Source: Amycolatopsis jiangsuensis
GTDB taxonomy: Bacteria > Actinomycetota > Actinomycetes > Mycobacteriales > Pseudonocardiaceae
DNA length: 64,000 bases
Direction of reading: 5' to 3'
Assembly: GCF_014204865.1 (NCBI RefSeq)
Contig: NZ_JACHMG010000001.1
Coordinates: forward strand, 6,474,501-6,538,500
The translations under genes were made by a program, and so were the position numbers. This document shows positions 8,736 to 17,493 of this stretch, in pieces (position 1 is the stretch's first letter; every line of letters begins with the position of its first letter). Below the pieces are notes generated by a model. The model was given only the letters and a program-made list of their open reading frames with translations. It was not told where the DNA came from and searched no databases.

Positions 8736-9494
8736 TCAACTGCCTGTCTTCTCCGCGATCCACGGCTGGTAGGCCACCACCGAAGTGGCGATGGACGGCG
8801 CCGTCGCGCAGGTCGGGGAGCCGTTGCCGGGCCGGCTGACCAGGCCGGCCAGCACCCAGCGGTCGCCGTCGCGGACCAGCTCCGGGCCGCCGGAATCGCC
8901 GTAGCAGGAACCGGCCTTGCCGCCGGGGCTGTCCGTGCACAGCTCGGAAGTGCCGTCGAACGCCGAGGTGCACTTCGCACCGTCGACGAGCTTCGTGTCG
9001 AGTTGCTGCAACGACGTGGCGAGCGGCCCGCAGTCCGGGGTGGCACAGGTCTGGCCCCAGCCGAGCAGCCGCACGTCGCTGCCCGGCGCGGCGGTTCCGC
9101 CGATCGCCACCGGCGTGGCCCGCACCGGTTCGGCGAGCCGGATCAACCCGAGGTCGCCGGTCTGGTTGGCCGCGTCGAAATGCGGGCTCAGCACGAATTC
9201 GGCCGCCTTCGGCGTTTCCCCGCCCTGGCCGGCGTCGTTCGTGCCGACGCGCAGACTGATCGTCGCGGGCTTCTCCGGAGACAGGCAGTGCGCCGCGGTG
9301 ACCACCCACGACGGGGCGATCAGCGAACCCGCACAGAACAACTCGCCGGACGAGGTGTGCAGCGAGACCACGTACGGATAGGGCTGGTCCGCGGCCGTCC
9401 CGCCGATGACCGCCGGAGCGGCGGCCGCGCTGCCCGAGCTGAGCGCCAAGCCGGCGACGAGGGTGGACAGCAGGGCGGGCAACCGTTTCGGCAC
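8736..9494 (-). CDS. Secreted trypsin-like serine protease
   Basis: A 252-residue S1-family protease. The GTG at 9494 follows AAGGAG and opens a signal peptide ending at an Ala-rich cleavage region near residue 26. The mature form starts close to VIGGTAADQPYPYVV. The catalytic triad is visible as His in TAAHC, Asp in GDLGLIRL and Ser in SCYGDSGGP. Six or more Cys residues could form the usual disulphides. The protein is expected outside the cell. It lies 32 bp downstream of glpX on the same strand, so read-through is possible, but there is no functional link. Confidence 0.92.
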   Translation of the reverse strand: MPKRLPALLSTLVAGLALSSGSAAAAPAVIGGTAADQPYPYVVSLHTSSGELFCAGSLIAPSWVVTAAHCLSPEKPATISLRVGTNDAGQGGETPKAAEFVLSPHFDAANQTGDLGLIRLAEPVRATPVAIGGTAAPGSDVRLLGWGQTCATPDCGPLATSLQQLDTKLVDGAKCTSAFDGTSELCTDSPGGKAGSCYGDSGGPELVRDGDRWVLAGLVSRPGNGSPTCATAPSIATSVVAYQPWIAEKTGS

Positions 9495-9526
9495 CAGGGG
9501 AGCTCCTTGCGGTTCTACGGTGTTTT

Positions 9527-10585
9527 CTAGGGCAGGGGCGGGGTCACGCTGTCGTCCTCGTCGAGTTCGAGGTTGCCGTCGAAGTTCACGGACGAGTAGG
9601 CCCGGAGCTTCTCCAGCCGGTGATAGCCGTCGATCAGTCTGACCGTGCCGGACTTGGACCGCATCACGATGGACTGCGTGGTCGCGCCGCCCGCGCGGTA
9701 GTGCACGCCGCGCAACAGGTCGCCGTCGGTGACCCCGGTGGCGCAGAAGAACACGTTGTCGCCGGTGACGAGGTCGTCGTTCAGCAGGATCCGGTCGAGG
9801 TCGTGGCCGGCGGCCAGTGCCTTGTCCCGCTCCGCCGCGTCCTTCGGCCACAGCCGGCCCTGCAGCTCGCCGCCGAGGCACTTCAGCGCGCACGCGGCGA
9901 TGATGCCCTCCGGCGTCCCGCCGATGCCGACCAGCATGTCCACGCCGGTGCTCGGACGGGCCGCGGCGATCGCGCCGGCCACGTCGCCGTCGGAGATGAA
10001 CCGGATCCGGGCGCCCGCCGCGCGGACCTCCTTGACCAGCTGCTCGTGCCGAGGCCGGTCGAGGATGCACACCGTGACGTCGCCGACGCTGGAGTTCTTC
10101 GCCTTGGCCACCCGGCGGATGTTCTCCGCGATCGGCGCGGCCAGGTCCACCTTGCCTGCCGCGTCCGGTCCGACGGCGAGCTTCTCCATGTAGAACACCG
10201 CGGACGGGTCGAACATCGCGCCGCGTTCGGCGACCGCCAGCACCGCCAGCGCGTTCGGCATCCCCTTGGCCATCAGAGTCGTGCCGTCGACCGGATCCAC
10301 CGCGACGTCGCAGTCCGGGCCGTCGCCGTTGCCGACCTCCTCGCCGTTGAACAGCATCGGCGCTTCGTCCTTCTCGCCTTCGCCGATCACGACGACGCCT
10401 CGCATCGAGACGGTGGAGACGAGCTGGCGCATCGCGTCGACCGCCGCGCCGTCGCCGCCGATCTTGTCGCCGCGGCCGACCCAGCGGCCGGCCGCCATCG
10501 CGGCGGCCTCGGTCACGCGCACCAGCTCCATCGCGAGGTTGCGGTCCGGCGCTTCTCCGTGGCGCGGGTCACTGGCTGTGGTCAT
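9527..10585 (-). CDS. glpX: Class II fructose-1,6-bisphosphatase
   Basis: A 352-residue GlpX-type, metal-dependent fructose-1,6-bisphosphatase, the main gluconeogenic FBPase of actinobacteria (Rv1099c type). The phosphatase signature [12 protein letters not shown] and the motifs [14 protein letters not shown] and [20 protein letters not shown] are present. The ATG at 10585 is chosen because GGGAGG sits 5 nt upstream; a GTG six codons earlier has no such site. A trypsin gene follows after 32 bp. Confidence 0.96.
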   Translation of the reverse strand: MTTASDPRHGEAPDRNLAMELVRVTEAAAMAAGRWVGRGDKIGGDGAAVDAMRQLVSTVSMRGVVVIGEGEKDEAPMLFNGEEVGNGDGPDCDVAVDPVDGTTLMAKGMPNALAVLAVAERGAMFDPSAVFYMEKLAVGPDAAGKVDLAAPIAENIRRVAKAKNSSVGDVTVCILDRPRHEQLVKEVRAAGARIRFISDGDVAGAIAAARPSTGVDMLVGIGGTPEGIIAACALKCLGGELQGRLWPKDAAERDKALAAGHDLDRILLNDDLVTGDNVFFCATGVTDGDLLRGVHYRAGGATTQSIVMRSKSGTVRLIDGYHRLEKLRAYSSVNFDGNLELDEDDSVTPPLP

Positions 10586-10674
10586 ACGGGCCTCCCGGAT
10601 CACAGTTGCTCAGCGGATGACCAGTCTGTCAGATGCCGGGTTGACCTGAACGATTCAGCAGCGCATGGTGCGGG

Positions 10675-10902
10675 TCACTCTGCGTCGTCGGCCTCGACCG
10701 ACGCCAGCGCCGCCTCGATCCGCTCGCGCGCACCTTCCAGATGCCGCTCGCACACCTTGGCGAGCTGCTCGCCCTTCTCCCACAGCGCGAGCGACTGCTC
10801 CAGGGACAGGCCGCCCGCTTCGAGCTCCTTCACGACCTCGACGAGCTGGTCGCGGGCCTGCTCGTAGCCGAGGCCGGCGGTTTCGCTGGCTGAATCGCTC
10901 AC
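10675..10902 (-). CDS. xseB: Exodeoxyribonuclease VII small subunit
   Basis: A 75-residue helical XseB subunit. The family core reads [16 protein letters not shown] followed by [16 protein letters not shown]. It binds XseA to form the single-strand-specific exonuclease VII. The GTG at 10902 overlaps the stop of the upstream unknown gene by GTGA, so translation is probably coupled. It is the last gene of an xseA-unknown-xseB operon. Confidence 0.93.
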   Translation of the reverse strand: MSDSASETAGLGYEQARDQLVEVVKELEAGGLSLEQSLALWEKGEQLAKVCERHLEGARERIEAALASVEADDAE

Positions 10903-11300
10903 GCTGGACGTTCTCCGACCTTCCGGTGCACGGGGCTGTGCGCGCACACTACCGCGCTGGCCATCGCGTGGTCGTAGCCGACGAACGCGAGGGCGAACTC
11001 CTGCCCGTCACCGTCCGCGATCGCGTCTTCCAGATTCTCCTGCGCCCCCGCCACGCGCCGGCGGTGCCCGGCGCCCTCGTCGAACCACCACCGCGTCCCG
11101 ACGTGCTCGGAAGCCGCTTCGGAAAGCCGGCGCAGCTGCGGCGCGAGCCCGCGGCGCGCGGCGGTACCGCAGCCGGCCAGCAGCGTGGTCCAGCATTCGT
11201 CGGCGGCACGGTCGGTGATCAGCGCCTGCCGCAGCAGCACCTCGGCGCCGAGCCGGGCCGCGGCGTCCACGGTGAGCGGCAGGAACGCCGGTGCTCTCAC
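10899..11300 (-). CDS. Unknown protein between xseA and xseB
   Basis: A 133-residue protein that I do not recognise. The GTG at 11300 has an excellent ribosome-binding site (AAAGGAG) and overlaps the xseA stop by GTGA. Its own stop overlaps xseB by GTGA, so all three genes should be translated together. It is mostly charged helix, with a [11 protein letters not shown] stretch near the middle and an acidic segment [15 protein letters not shown] near residue 95. There is no signal peptide or membrane helix. Codon use is as strongly G/C-biased as its neighbours. The position suggests an accessory factor of exonuclease VII, but that is inference from context only. Confidence 0.8.
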   Translation of the reverse strand: MRAPAFLPLTVDAAARLGAEVLLRQALITDRAADECWTTLLAGCGTAARRGLAPQLRRLSEAASEHVGTRWWFDEGAGHRRRVAGAQENLEDAIADGDGQEFALAFVGYDHAMASAVVCAHSPVHRKVGERPA

Positions 11301-12565
11301 GGCCCGTCTCCTTTCGCGGTCGTCCCTTCGGTGGTTTCGACGGATCCGGCGACCGCGTGGACCGCCCCGTCGGCGACCCGCACGCGCAGCCGTGCGCCGT
11401 CCTCGACCTGGGAGACGGACCGCAGCACCTGGAGGTTGCCTGCCTCGTCGGTGAACTGGACGACCGCGTAGCCACGCGCCATCGTGGCCGCCGGTCCGAG
11501 CGCGGTCAGCCGGCCGCGGGCGCCGGCCACCTCGGCCTGGTCCTTGGCGAGCAGGCCGAGCATCGCGCGCCGCCCGCGTTCGCGGTGCAGCTCGACGTCG
11601 TCCAGGCGGCGCTGCACCGGACCCAGCGGATCGGCCAGCGACGGACGGCTGCGCAGCTGGGTGAGCAGCCGCGTCTCCCGGTCGACCCATCCGTGCAGCG
11701 CCCGGCGGCCGCGGTCCCGCATCTGCCGCACGCGCGCGTTCTCCTCACGCACGTCGGGCACGATGCACTTGCTCGCGTCGGTGGGCGTGGAACAGCGCAG
11801 ATCGGCGACGTGGTCGAGCAACGGGGTGTCCGGCTCGTGCCCGATGGCGCTCACGATCGGCGTGCCCGCCGCCGCGACCGCCCGGCAGAGCGCCTCGTCG
11901 GAGAACGGCAGCAGATCCTCGACGCTGCCACCACCGCGGGCGAGCACGATCACGTCGACCTCCGGATCTTTGTCCAGAGTGGACAGAGCGCGAAGGATCT
12001 GCGGCACCGCCTGCGGTCCCTGCACGGCGGTGTTCACCACCTTGAACAGCACGTGCGGCCACCGGGCCTGCGCGTTCACCAGCACGTCCCGCTCGGCCGC
12101 CGAAGCGCGGCCGGTGATCAGGCCGATTCCCTGCGGCAGGAACGGAATCGGCCGTTTCCGCTCGACGGCGAACAGCCCTTCGGCGGCGAGCAGCTTGCGC
12201 AGCCGTTCGATGCGCGCGAGCAGCTCCCCGATGCCGACCGCGCGAATCCGATCGGCCCGCAGGCTGAGCGTCCCGCGCCCGAAGAAGTACGAGGGCTTCG
12301 CGTGCACGACGACGCGATCCCCTTCGCGCAACGGCGTTTCCAGCTCGCGCACCAGCCACATCGGACACGTGACCGACATCGACACGTCCGCCGAGGGATC
12401 CCGCAGGGTGAGGAACGCGGTCTGCGTCCCGGGCCGCGCGTTGATCTGCGTGACCTGCCCCTCGACCCACACGTCCCCGAGCCGGTGGATCCAGTCCCCG
12501 ATCTTGCGCGCGACGGTGCGCACCGGCCAGGGCTGTTCCGCACTGGTGGCCGGTTCGGTACTCAT
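11297..12565 (-). CDS. xseA: Exodeoxyribonuclease VII large subunit
   Basis: A 422-residue XseA, the catalytic subunit of exonuclease VII, which degrades single-stranded DNA from both ends. An N-terminal OB-fold (about 10-105, [15 protein letters not shown]) precedes the catalytic domain with [34 protein letters not shown] and [19 protein letters not shown], and a helical C-terminus. The ATG at 12565 is preceded by GGAGGCGGT. First gene of the three-gene operon. Confidence 0.95.
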   Translation of the reverse strand: MSTEPATSAEQPWPVRTVARKIGDWIHRLGDVWVEGQVTQINARPGTQTAFLTLRDPSADVSMSVTCPMWLVRELETPLREGDRVVVHAKPSYFFGRGTLSLRADRIRAVGIGELLARIERLRKLLAAEGLFAVERKRPIPFLPQGIGLITGRASAAERDVLVNAQARWPHVLFKVVNTAVQGPQAVPQILRALSTLDKDPEVDVIVLARGGGSVEDLLPFSDEALCRAVAAAGTPIVSAIGHEPDTPLLDHVADLRCSTPTDASKCIVPDVREENARVRQMRDRGRRALHGWVDRETRLLTQLRSRPSLADPLGPVQRRLDDVELHRERGRRAMLGLLAKDQAEVAGARGRLTALGPAATMARGYAVVQFTDEAGNLQVLRSVSQVEDGARLRVRVADGAVHAVAGSVETTEGTTAKGDGP

Positions 12566-12713
12566 ACCGCCTCCGCGGGTTCGGGTGCCTGCGCGGTCAT
12601 TCCGCGCCGGTGTCGTCGTGTGCTCGGGCGCTTCGCCGTTTTTCGGTCGTGGTTCACGGTTCAGCGCTGTTACGCGGTGCTTTCCCGGTACGCGGATCGC
12701 TTACGCGCCAGCC

Positions 12714-13523
12714 TCATGTGCCTGACGCGGGACCGTCCTCGTTCACCTCGTCGGCTTTGCGCGCGTTGGCGATGCGCCGAGCGAGCATCCCGGTGAACGA
12801 CGCCCGGTCGGCGTGGTCCTTCTCATAGGCCAGCAGCTCCTCCAGCTGCGGCACCGAGAGCCGGCGCAACCGGGCACGCAGCTGCGGCAGGGTGAGTTCG
12901 TCGTAGCCCGCGAGTCCTGCCGGTCCGCTTCCGCCCTCGCTCACGCCGGTACTCTCGTGCGCGTTCTCGTGCGCCTTCTTGTGTGCGTCGGCTTGGTTCG
13001 TGCTCTCGTCGCCGTCGGCTGGGCGGACTTCCGGCTCGACCCGGTGACTGAGGCCGGCGCCGTCGTCAGGGGTAGCCGGACCACCGGCACTGTCGTTCTC
13101 ACCCTCGGCGTGGTCCTCGGCGAGCGCGCGCGCCTCTTCGAGCCACGGGTCTGCGGGCCCGTCTTCGTCCCCCACATTGGTGGCGAGGCCGGGCGCCGGC
13201 GTGCGGTGCCCGTTCGCGTGCGGCTGCGGAAGATCGTCCACCGGAACCAGATTCGGCCGGGCGGGTGCGAGGTCGGGCTCGGCGTCCTCGTCGAACGTCG
13301 CCCAGCTGGGGGTGTCCTCGACCGGACGGAGCAGGGACAGCGCGTCGTCGCCCTTGATGGCCAGCTCGGTGACGTGCTGTTGGACGCGCATGGACAGCTG
13401 CAGTGCCTGGCTCACGACGGTGACCGGCAGACCGGTGAGTTGTTTCGGGAGCTCACGAACCCGCTCGGCGGTGGTGACGGCGAGGCCCGCGGCGACCCGG
13501 AGGGGGAGCGGGAGTGGCTTCAT
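12714..13523 (-). CDS. Lipid-droplet-associated protein (Rv1109c/MLDS-like)
   Basis: A 269-residue protein. The hydrophobic/amphipathic N-terminal third (about 1-60, LPLRVAAGLAVTTAERVREL) resembles the lipid-droplet protein conserved beside xseA and ispH in mycobacteria and Rhodococcus. A long, acidic, low-complexity centre rich in Asp, Glu, Gly and Pro (about 70-200) follows. The C-terminal helix pair (ELTLPQLRARLRRLSVPQLEELLAYEKDH) resembles an anchoring motif. The likely role is coating triacylglycerol droplets or stabilising membranes. It is divergent from ispH. Confidence 0.75.
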   Translation of the reverse strand: MKPLPLPLRVAAGLAVTTAERVRELPKQLTGLPVTVVSQALQLSMRVQQHVTELAIKGDDALSLLRPVEDTPSWATFDEDAEPDLAPARPNLVPVDDLPQPHANGHRTPAPGLATNVGDEDGPADPWLEEARALAEDHAEGENDSAGGPATPDDGAGLSHRVEPEVRPADGDESTNQADAHKKAHENAHESTGVSEGGSGPAGLAGYDELTLPQLRARLRRLSVPQLEELLAYEKDHADRASFTGMLARRIANARKADEVNEDGPASGT

Positions 13524-13675
13524 GGGTCACAGCGTGCCGTATCAGGGCCCTCCTGCCCAACCGAACGGGTGGTCCAGTGCACCCGACGTGACCGCTGGCA
13601 CACCCCGGACGGCCCAGCCGGTCCATCCCAAAGAGGACTTCGAAGCCGGGCCGGGACAGCCCGTACCCTGGAGGC

Positions 13676-14686
13676 ATGACCTCAGCGAGTCCCGGAACCG
13701 AGCCCGCCGGCAATCCGACGATCTCCCAGTCCGGCGCCGCCAAACGCGTGCTGCTCGCGAAGCCGCGCGGGTACTGCGCCGGCGTGGACCGCGCCGTCGT
13801 CGCGGTCGAGAAGGCGCTCGAGCTCTACGGCCCGCCGGTCTATGTGCGCAAGGAGATCGTGCACAACCGGCACGTCGTGGACACCCTGAGCGAACGCGGT
13901 GTGATCTTCGTCGACGAGACGTCCGAGGTCCCCGAGGGGGCGCTCGTGGTGTTCTCCGCGCACGGTGTGTCGCCGGCCGTCCACGCGGAGGCGGCGGAGC
14001 GGAACCTGCGCACGATCGACGCGACCTGCCCGCTGGTCACCAAGGTGCACAAAGAGGTCAACCGTTTCGCCAAGGACGACTACGACATCCTCCTGATCGG
14101 CCACGAGGGCCACGAGGAGGTCGAGGGCACCTCGGGTGAGGCACCCGACAAGGTCCAGCTGGTCGACCAGGCCGAAGACGTCGAGAAGGTCAGCATTCGC
14201 GACCCGTCCAAGGTGATCTGGCTGTCGCAGACCACGCTGTCGGTCGACGAGACGATGGAGCGCGTGGACCAGCTGCGCGAGCGGTTCCCCGGCCTGAGCG
14301 ACCCGCCGAGTGACGACATCTGTTACGCCACCACGAATCGCCAGGTCGCGGTCAAGGCCATGGCCGCGGAGTGCGACCTGGTCCTGGTGGTCGGCTCGAC
14401 GAACTCGTCGAATTCGAAGCGCCTGGTGGAAGTCGCCCTGAAGGCCGGCGCCCGAGCCTCCCACCTGGTCGACTTCGCCACCGAGGTCGACGAATCATGG
14501 CTGGAAGGCGTGTCGACGGTGGGCGTCACCTCCGGCGCCTCGGTCCCGGACGTCCTGGTGATGGACCTGCTGACCTGGCTGGCCGACCGAGGCTACGGCC
14601 AGGTCGACGAGGTGACCACAGCGAACGAGAAGATCGCCTTCGCCCTGCCGAAGGAACTCCGAAAAGCCACCAAGACGGACTCCTGA
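13676..14686 (+). CDS. ispH: 4-hydroxy-3-methylbut-2-enyl diphosphate reductase
   Basis: A 336-residue IspH (LytB), the last enzyme of the MEP isoprenoid pathway, which reduces HMBPP to IPP and DMAPP with a [4Fe-4S] cluster. The three cluster cysteines are visible at Cys34 ([10 protein letters not shown]), Cys118 (DATCPLVTK) and Cys216 ([11 protein letters not shown]). The active-site stretches FSAHGVSP and GSTNSSNS are intact. GGAGGC lies immediately before the ATG. Its place next to the lipid-droplet gene and xseA follows mycobacterial order. Confidence 0.97.
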   Translation: MTSASPGTEPAGNPTISQSGAAKRVLLAKPRGYCAGVDRAVVAVEKALELYGPPVYVRKEIVHNRHVVDTLSERGVIFVDETSEVPEGALVVFSAHGVSPAVHAEAAERNLRTIDATCPLVTKVHKEVNRFAKDDYDILLIGHEGHEEVEGTSGEAPDKVQLVDQAEDVEKVSIRDPSKVIWLSQTTLSVDETMERVDQLRERFPGLSDPPSDDICYATTNRQVAVKAMAAECDLVLVVGSTNSSNSKRLVEVALKAGARASHLVDFATEVDESWLEGVSTVGVTSGASVPDVLVMDLLTWLADRGYGQVDEVTTANEKIAFALPKELRKATKTDS

Positions 14687-14699
14687 CCCCTCCCGGGCC

Positions 14700-15178
14700 G
14701 GAGGCTACTGGGTTGTGGGTCTTGGGCTAGCGGGGTCGGGTGCGGGCTGCCTGGCGTGGTTGCGCGGGTGGGGCGTGATATCCGGATTCGCCGGGTTTCG
14801 GGACCGCACTTCGGGTATTGGGCGCCTGACGCGGTCGGGTCGTCGGTTTCGGGTTCGCTGAATGTCGGGATCGCGCGTCGGGTGTGGGGCGCCTGGCGTG
14901 GTGGTGTGGCTGGGCGTCCGGTTCGGGCTGGGCGGGTGCAGGGCCGAGTCGGGTGCGGCCCCCTGGTGTGCTTGCGCGGCTGGTGTGCTGCGCGGCTGGG
15001 TGCCGGGCTGGGTTTGCGAAGTGTCGGGGCCGCGCGTCGGGTACAGGGCGTGCGCGTCGGGGTGGCACGCCTGGCGTGGTTGTACGGCTCGGGCGTCCGA
15101 TTCGGACTCGGGAGTTGAGCCTGCGCGTCGAGTCTTGGGGTTCCGGGCGTGGTCGTTTGGTTGAAAGCTGCGCAGAAC
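14700..15178. repeat. Degenerate G-rich imperfect repeats downstream of ispH
   Basis: The segment has no recognisable gene. It contains at least three diverged copies of a GCCTGGCGTGGTTG block followed by CGGGCGT/CCG-rich sequence, near 14750, 14890 and 15070. G is strongly enriched on the plus strand. All long frames give Pro/Arg/Thr-rich or Gly/Val-rich low-complexity peptides, with codon use unlike the genes on either side. Confidence 0.6.
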
Positions 15179-15315
15179 CACATCCGCAGCGGAACACAGC
15201 ATCCCGTAGCTGAGCATCACATCTGCCGCGGGAACACCGGATCCGCAGCGGAGCATCACATCTGCAGTGGGAAGACCACATCTGTAGCTGAGCATCACAT
15301 TCGCAACGGGAAAAC
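15179..15315. repeat. 39-bp tandem repeat made of two 19-20-bp half units
   Basis: Copies start at 15179, 15218, 15257 and 15296. Each consists of a CACATCYGCAGYGGGAAC-type half and a GGAGCAT-ending half. The halves resemble each other, so the basic unit is about 19-20 bp. There are no unique spacers, so this is a minisatellite rather than a CRISPR array. It abuts the coding-like zinc-binding remnant. Confidence 0.75.
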
Positions 15316-15476
15316 CGGACCCGGCCCGACGACATTTCCCTGGGCTCCGCGGACTGCTCGCAGCCCGGTTGGTCGTTGAGGTCGAGCACCACCTCACCCT
15401 CCGCACCGTGGCAATACCGGCACCGGACCGCCTTCGCCGGCCCGGTGGGCAGCGGTCGTACCGCGGGAGCGGCCAC
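15316..15476 (-). pseudogene. Remnant resembling a zinc-binding domain of C-methyltransferases
   Basis: From a GTG at 15476 the minus strand reads about 45 codons with normal G/C third-position bias, including AVRCRYCHGAEGEVVLDLNDQP. This looks like the N-terminal CxxC zinc-binding segment found in some SAM-dependent C-methyltransferases. The frame then runs into the 39-bp repeat and low-complexity sequence with no methyltransferase domain. No good Shine-Dalgarno site is visible. I read it as the 5' end of a gene whose remainder was lost or replaced by repeats. The family call is tentative. Confidence 0.3.
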
Positions 15477-15742
15477 GAGATCAGCCGACCGCGCGAACTT
15501 CTCGGCGCGCCTTGTGTTTCTGAGCCCGTCGTGTGCTGCCGCGAATGCTGATCCTTCACCTCGCGCGTGGTCGAGAGCGGTCGACGTAACAGTGGACTAG
15601 ACCACCGTGTACAGCCGGCGTCGGCGAGGTGGTCGGCCGATTGCTCGAGCGTCCGAAATGTCTTTTCCTGTCAAGGTTTCGGCACCTCAACGGCGTCTCT
15701 CGCATTGCGCCGACTGCGAGAATCGGCTGTGGCAAGGGAAAA

Positions 15743-15769
15743 GCCGCCGAACCTGGGTGGTTCGGCGGC
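15743..15769 (-). terminator. Terminator of the DUF6542 gene
   Basis: A perfect 11-bp stem (GCCGCCGAACC and its complement) with a 5-nt loop. On the minus strand it is followed by TTTTCCC. It lies 43 bp past the DUF6542 stop codon. Confidence 0.8.
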
Positions 15770-15812
15770 CTTTCACGCGAGATCGTGTTCAGTCTGTCAA
15801 CGTTGTCGCCGG

Positions 15813-16709
15813 TCAGGCGTTGTCATCCCAGGGGCGTGGGCGGCGCGGGGGTTCCCGGCGTGGAGGGCGGGGGCGTCCCGGTGGTGGCTCGTCGGCGCGG
15901 GGCCGGCGGCGAGGCGGCGGTTCGCCCCGCGGATCGCGTCGGCGCGGGTCGCCTTCGGGTGGCCGCGGCCGGCCAGGAGGAGGAGGTTTACGCCCACCGC
16001 GAACGCCCGGGTCCCGTGGCTCTCGCCGAGGCCGCGCACCCGGTTCCGCAGGCGGACGCGGGCGCCGAGGCGGCGGCGCGTCGACGCCTCGTTCGCGCGG
16101 CGTGCGACGCGAACTGCCGGGCGGCGGAGGCGTTTGCCCGGTGCGTCCGGCCGCCGGGCGGTTGCGGGGGCGTGCGGGAGGCTCGCCGTCTTCGCGGTCG
16201 CGCGGTTGCTTGCCGTCCTTGAACTTGACCGGCGCGTTCGGGTCGCGTTCGCGGTAGATGCGGAAGAAACCGAACAGCAGAGTGACGGCCGTGGTGACCG
16301 CCATCGTCGGGAACCCGTTGATGAGCGGGGTGCCGATGTTGAGCAGCTTCGACAGGGTGTCGGAGCCGCCGGAACTGCCGCCGGTCACCAGGACGACGCC
16401 GGGCACCGTGACCGCCAGAACCAGTGGCGGCTGCACCATCGGGCCGAACAGCGCGCGTCTCTGTACTGCGCCGACCGCGATCACGGCCCCCAGGAAGTAG
16501 CCGGCCTTGAAGACGAATTCGAGGCTGCCCTGGGTTTTCTCGTCGATGATGGCGCCGAGCACGGCCAAGCCGAAGCCCACGAGCACGGCTCCCCACCAGG
16601 GCAGCCCGCGCCTCGCGCCGACAACGAGACGCTCGTCCCAGGGCACGGGAGGAGCGTCATCGGCATCAGGATCGCTCTGGCGATCGCGTATCGCGGTCAC
16701 GGGGCACAC
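15813..16709 (-). CDS. DUF6542 membrane protein with a basic Pro/Arg-rich tail
   Basis: A 298-residue protein related to the hypothetical gene that follows ispH in mycobacteria (Rv1111c type). Residues about 30-140 form four hydrophobic helices (WWGAVLVGFGLAVLGAII, AGYFLGAVIAVGAV, PLVLAVTVPGVVLVTGG, AVTTAVTLLFGFF). The last 150 residues are almost entirely Pro, Arg, Gly and Asp, probably a disordered cytosolic tail. The start could be GTG 16709 or GTG 16700; neither has a strong ribosome-binding site. The function is unknown. Confidence 0.75.
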   Translation of the reverse strand: MCPVTAIRDRQSDPDADDAPPVPWDERLVVGARRGLPWWGAVLVGFGLAVLGAIIDEKTQGSLEFVFKAGYFLGAVIAVGAVQRRALFGPMVQPPLVLAVTVPGVVLVTGGSSGGSDTLSKLLNIGTPLINGFPTMAVTTAVTLLFGFFRIYRERDPNAPVKFKDGKQPRDREDGEPPARPRNRPAAGRTGQTPPPPGSSRRTPRERGVDAPPPRRPRPPAEPGARPRREPRDPGVRGGRKPPPPGRPRPPEGDPRRRDPRGEPPPRRRPRADEPPPGRPRPPRREPPRRPRPWDDNA

Positions 16710-17459
16710 CGTATCCCGTACTTGTCAGGATCTTGCTGGCACTGCCGAAGACAGCATCCGGCAGCCACTCAAGAGCGTGACTCCTCCCTCGGTCGGGTGG
16801 TCTCCATCGTGCTGCCCCGCCACCGCACTCCGCCGGTCGAGTGGTGTCCGGACCAGACTCCTGACCAGCGCTCATACCGCCAGTATGGGTCGACAAGCCG
16901 ACTCGCGGTCCTTCGCTGACGACGAGTCCATGCCGCCCCGACGCCGCCGCCCAGTGGTCACGTCACGCCCGTTCCGGAACATTCGCCGCACCCGGAACTT
17001 GACCGAAAACTAACGCGACGATGCTTCTGACGTTGCAGCAGACCCTGCCCGCCCATGCCGGAATCATGCCCTTTCGAACGTCCTCGCCCCTCCCCGCACG
17101 GCCTCGCGGCGCGTCCGCCCAGACCACCGCGTGCTTCACCCGGCAACCAGCCGAGCCAGCCGGCCTCGGCTAACCAGGGAGCACGCGCAGCCCACCCACC
17201 TGTGAACCACCGACCCGCGACACGGCAGACCTGACACTGCCGACCCGCGACACGACCGACCCGACACGACCGACCCGCGACACGGCCAACCTGACGCTGC
17301 CGACCTGTGACACGACCGACTTGCGACCAGACGTCGCCGTGTCGACGCCGCAGAGCGGTTGTCGACGCCGCGTAGCGGCCGTCGAGCGTGCCGGATCGGT
17401 CGCCGAGGATGCTTGGTTGCGTCCGTTCAGAGCGTGGTCACGTCCGGCGGAGTGGTGTA
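16710..17459. other. Gene-free stretch with short GACCCGCGACACG-type repeats
   Basis: No credible gene, RNA or promoter was recognised between the DUF6542 start and the IS element. Positions about 17210-17335 hold a degenerate repeat of CCGACCCGCGACACG-like words, and about 17335-17395 hold two copies of a GTCGACGCCGC word. This is accessory, probably decaying, sequence. Confidence 0.5.
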
Positions 17460-17482
17460 TGAGATCGACTCCGCGTGATCTT
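17460..17482 (+). repeat. Left terminal inverted repeat of the IS256-family element
   Basis: It begins TGAGA and ends in the core CCGCGTGATCTT. It pairs with the right end in inverted orientation with four mismatches. Confidence 0.75.
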
Positions 17483-17493
17483 GGTTCGGGATT

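Noticed and set aside
15179..15315. Possible CRISPR array
   Set aside because: Repeats are contiguous without unique spacers of constant length, and no cas gene is present in the window.
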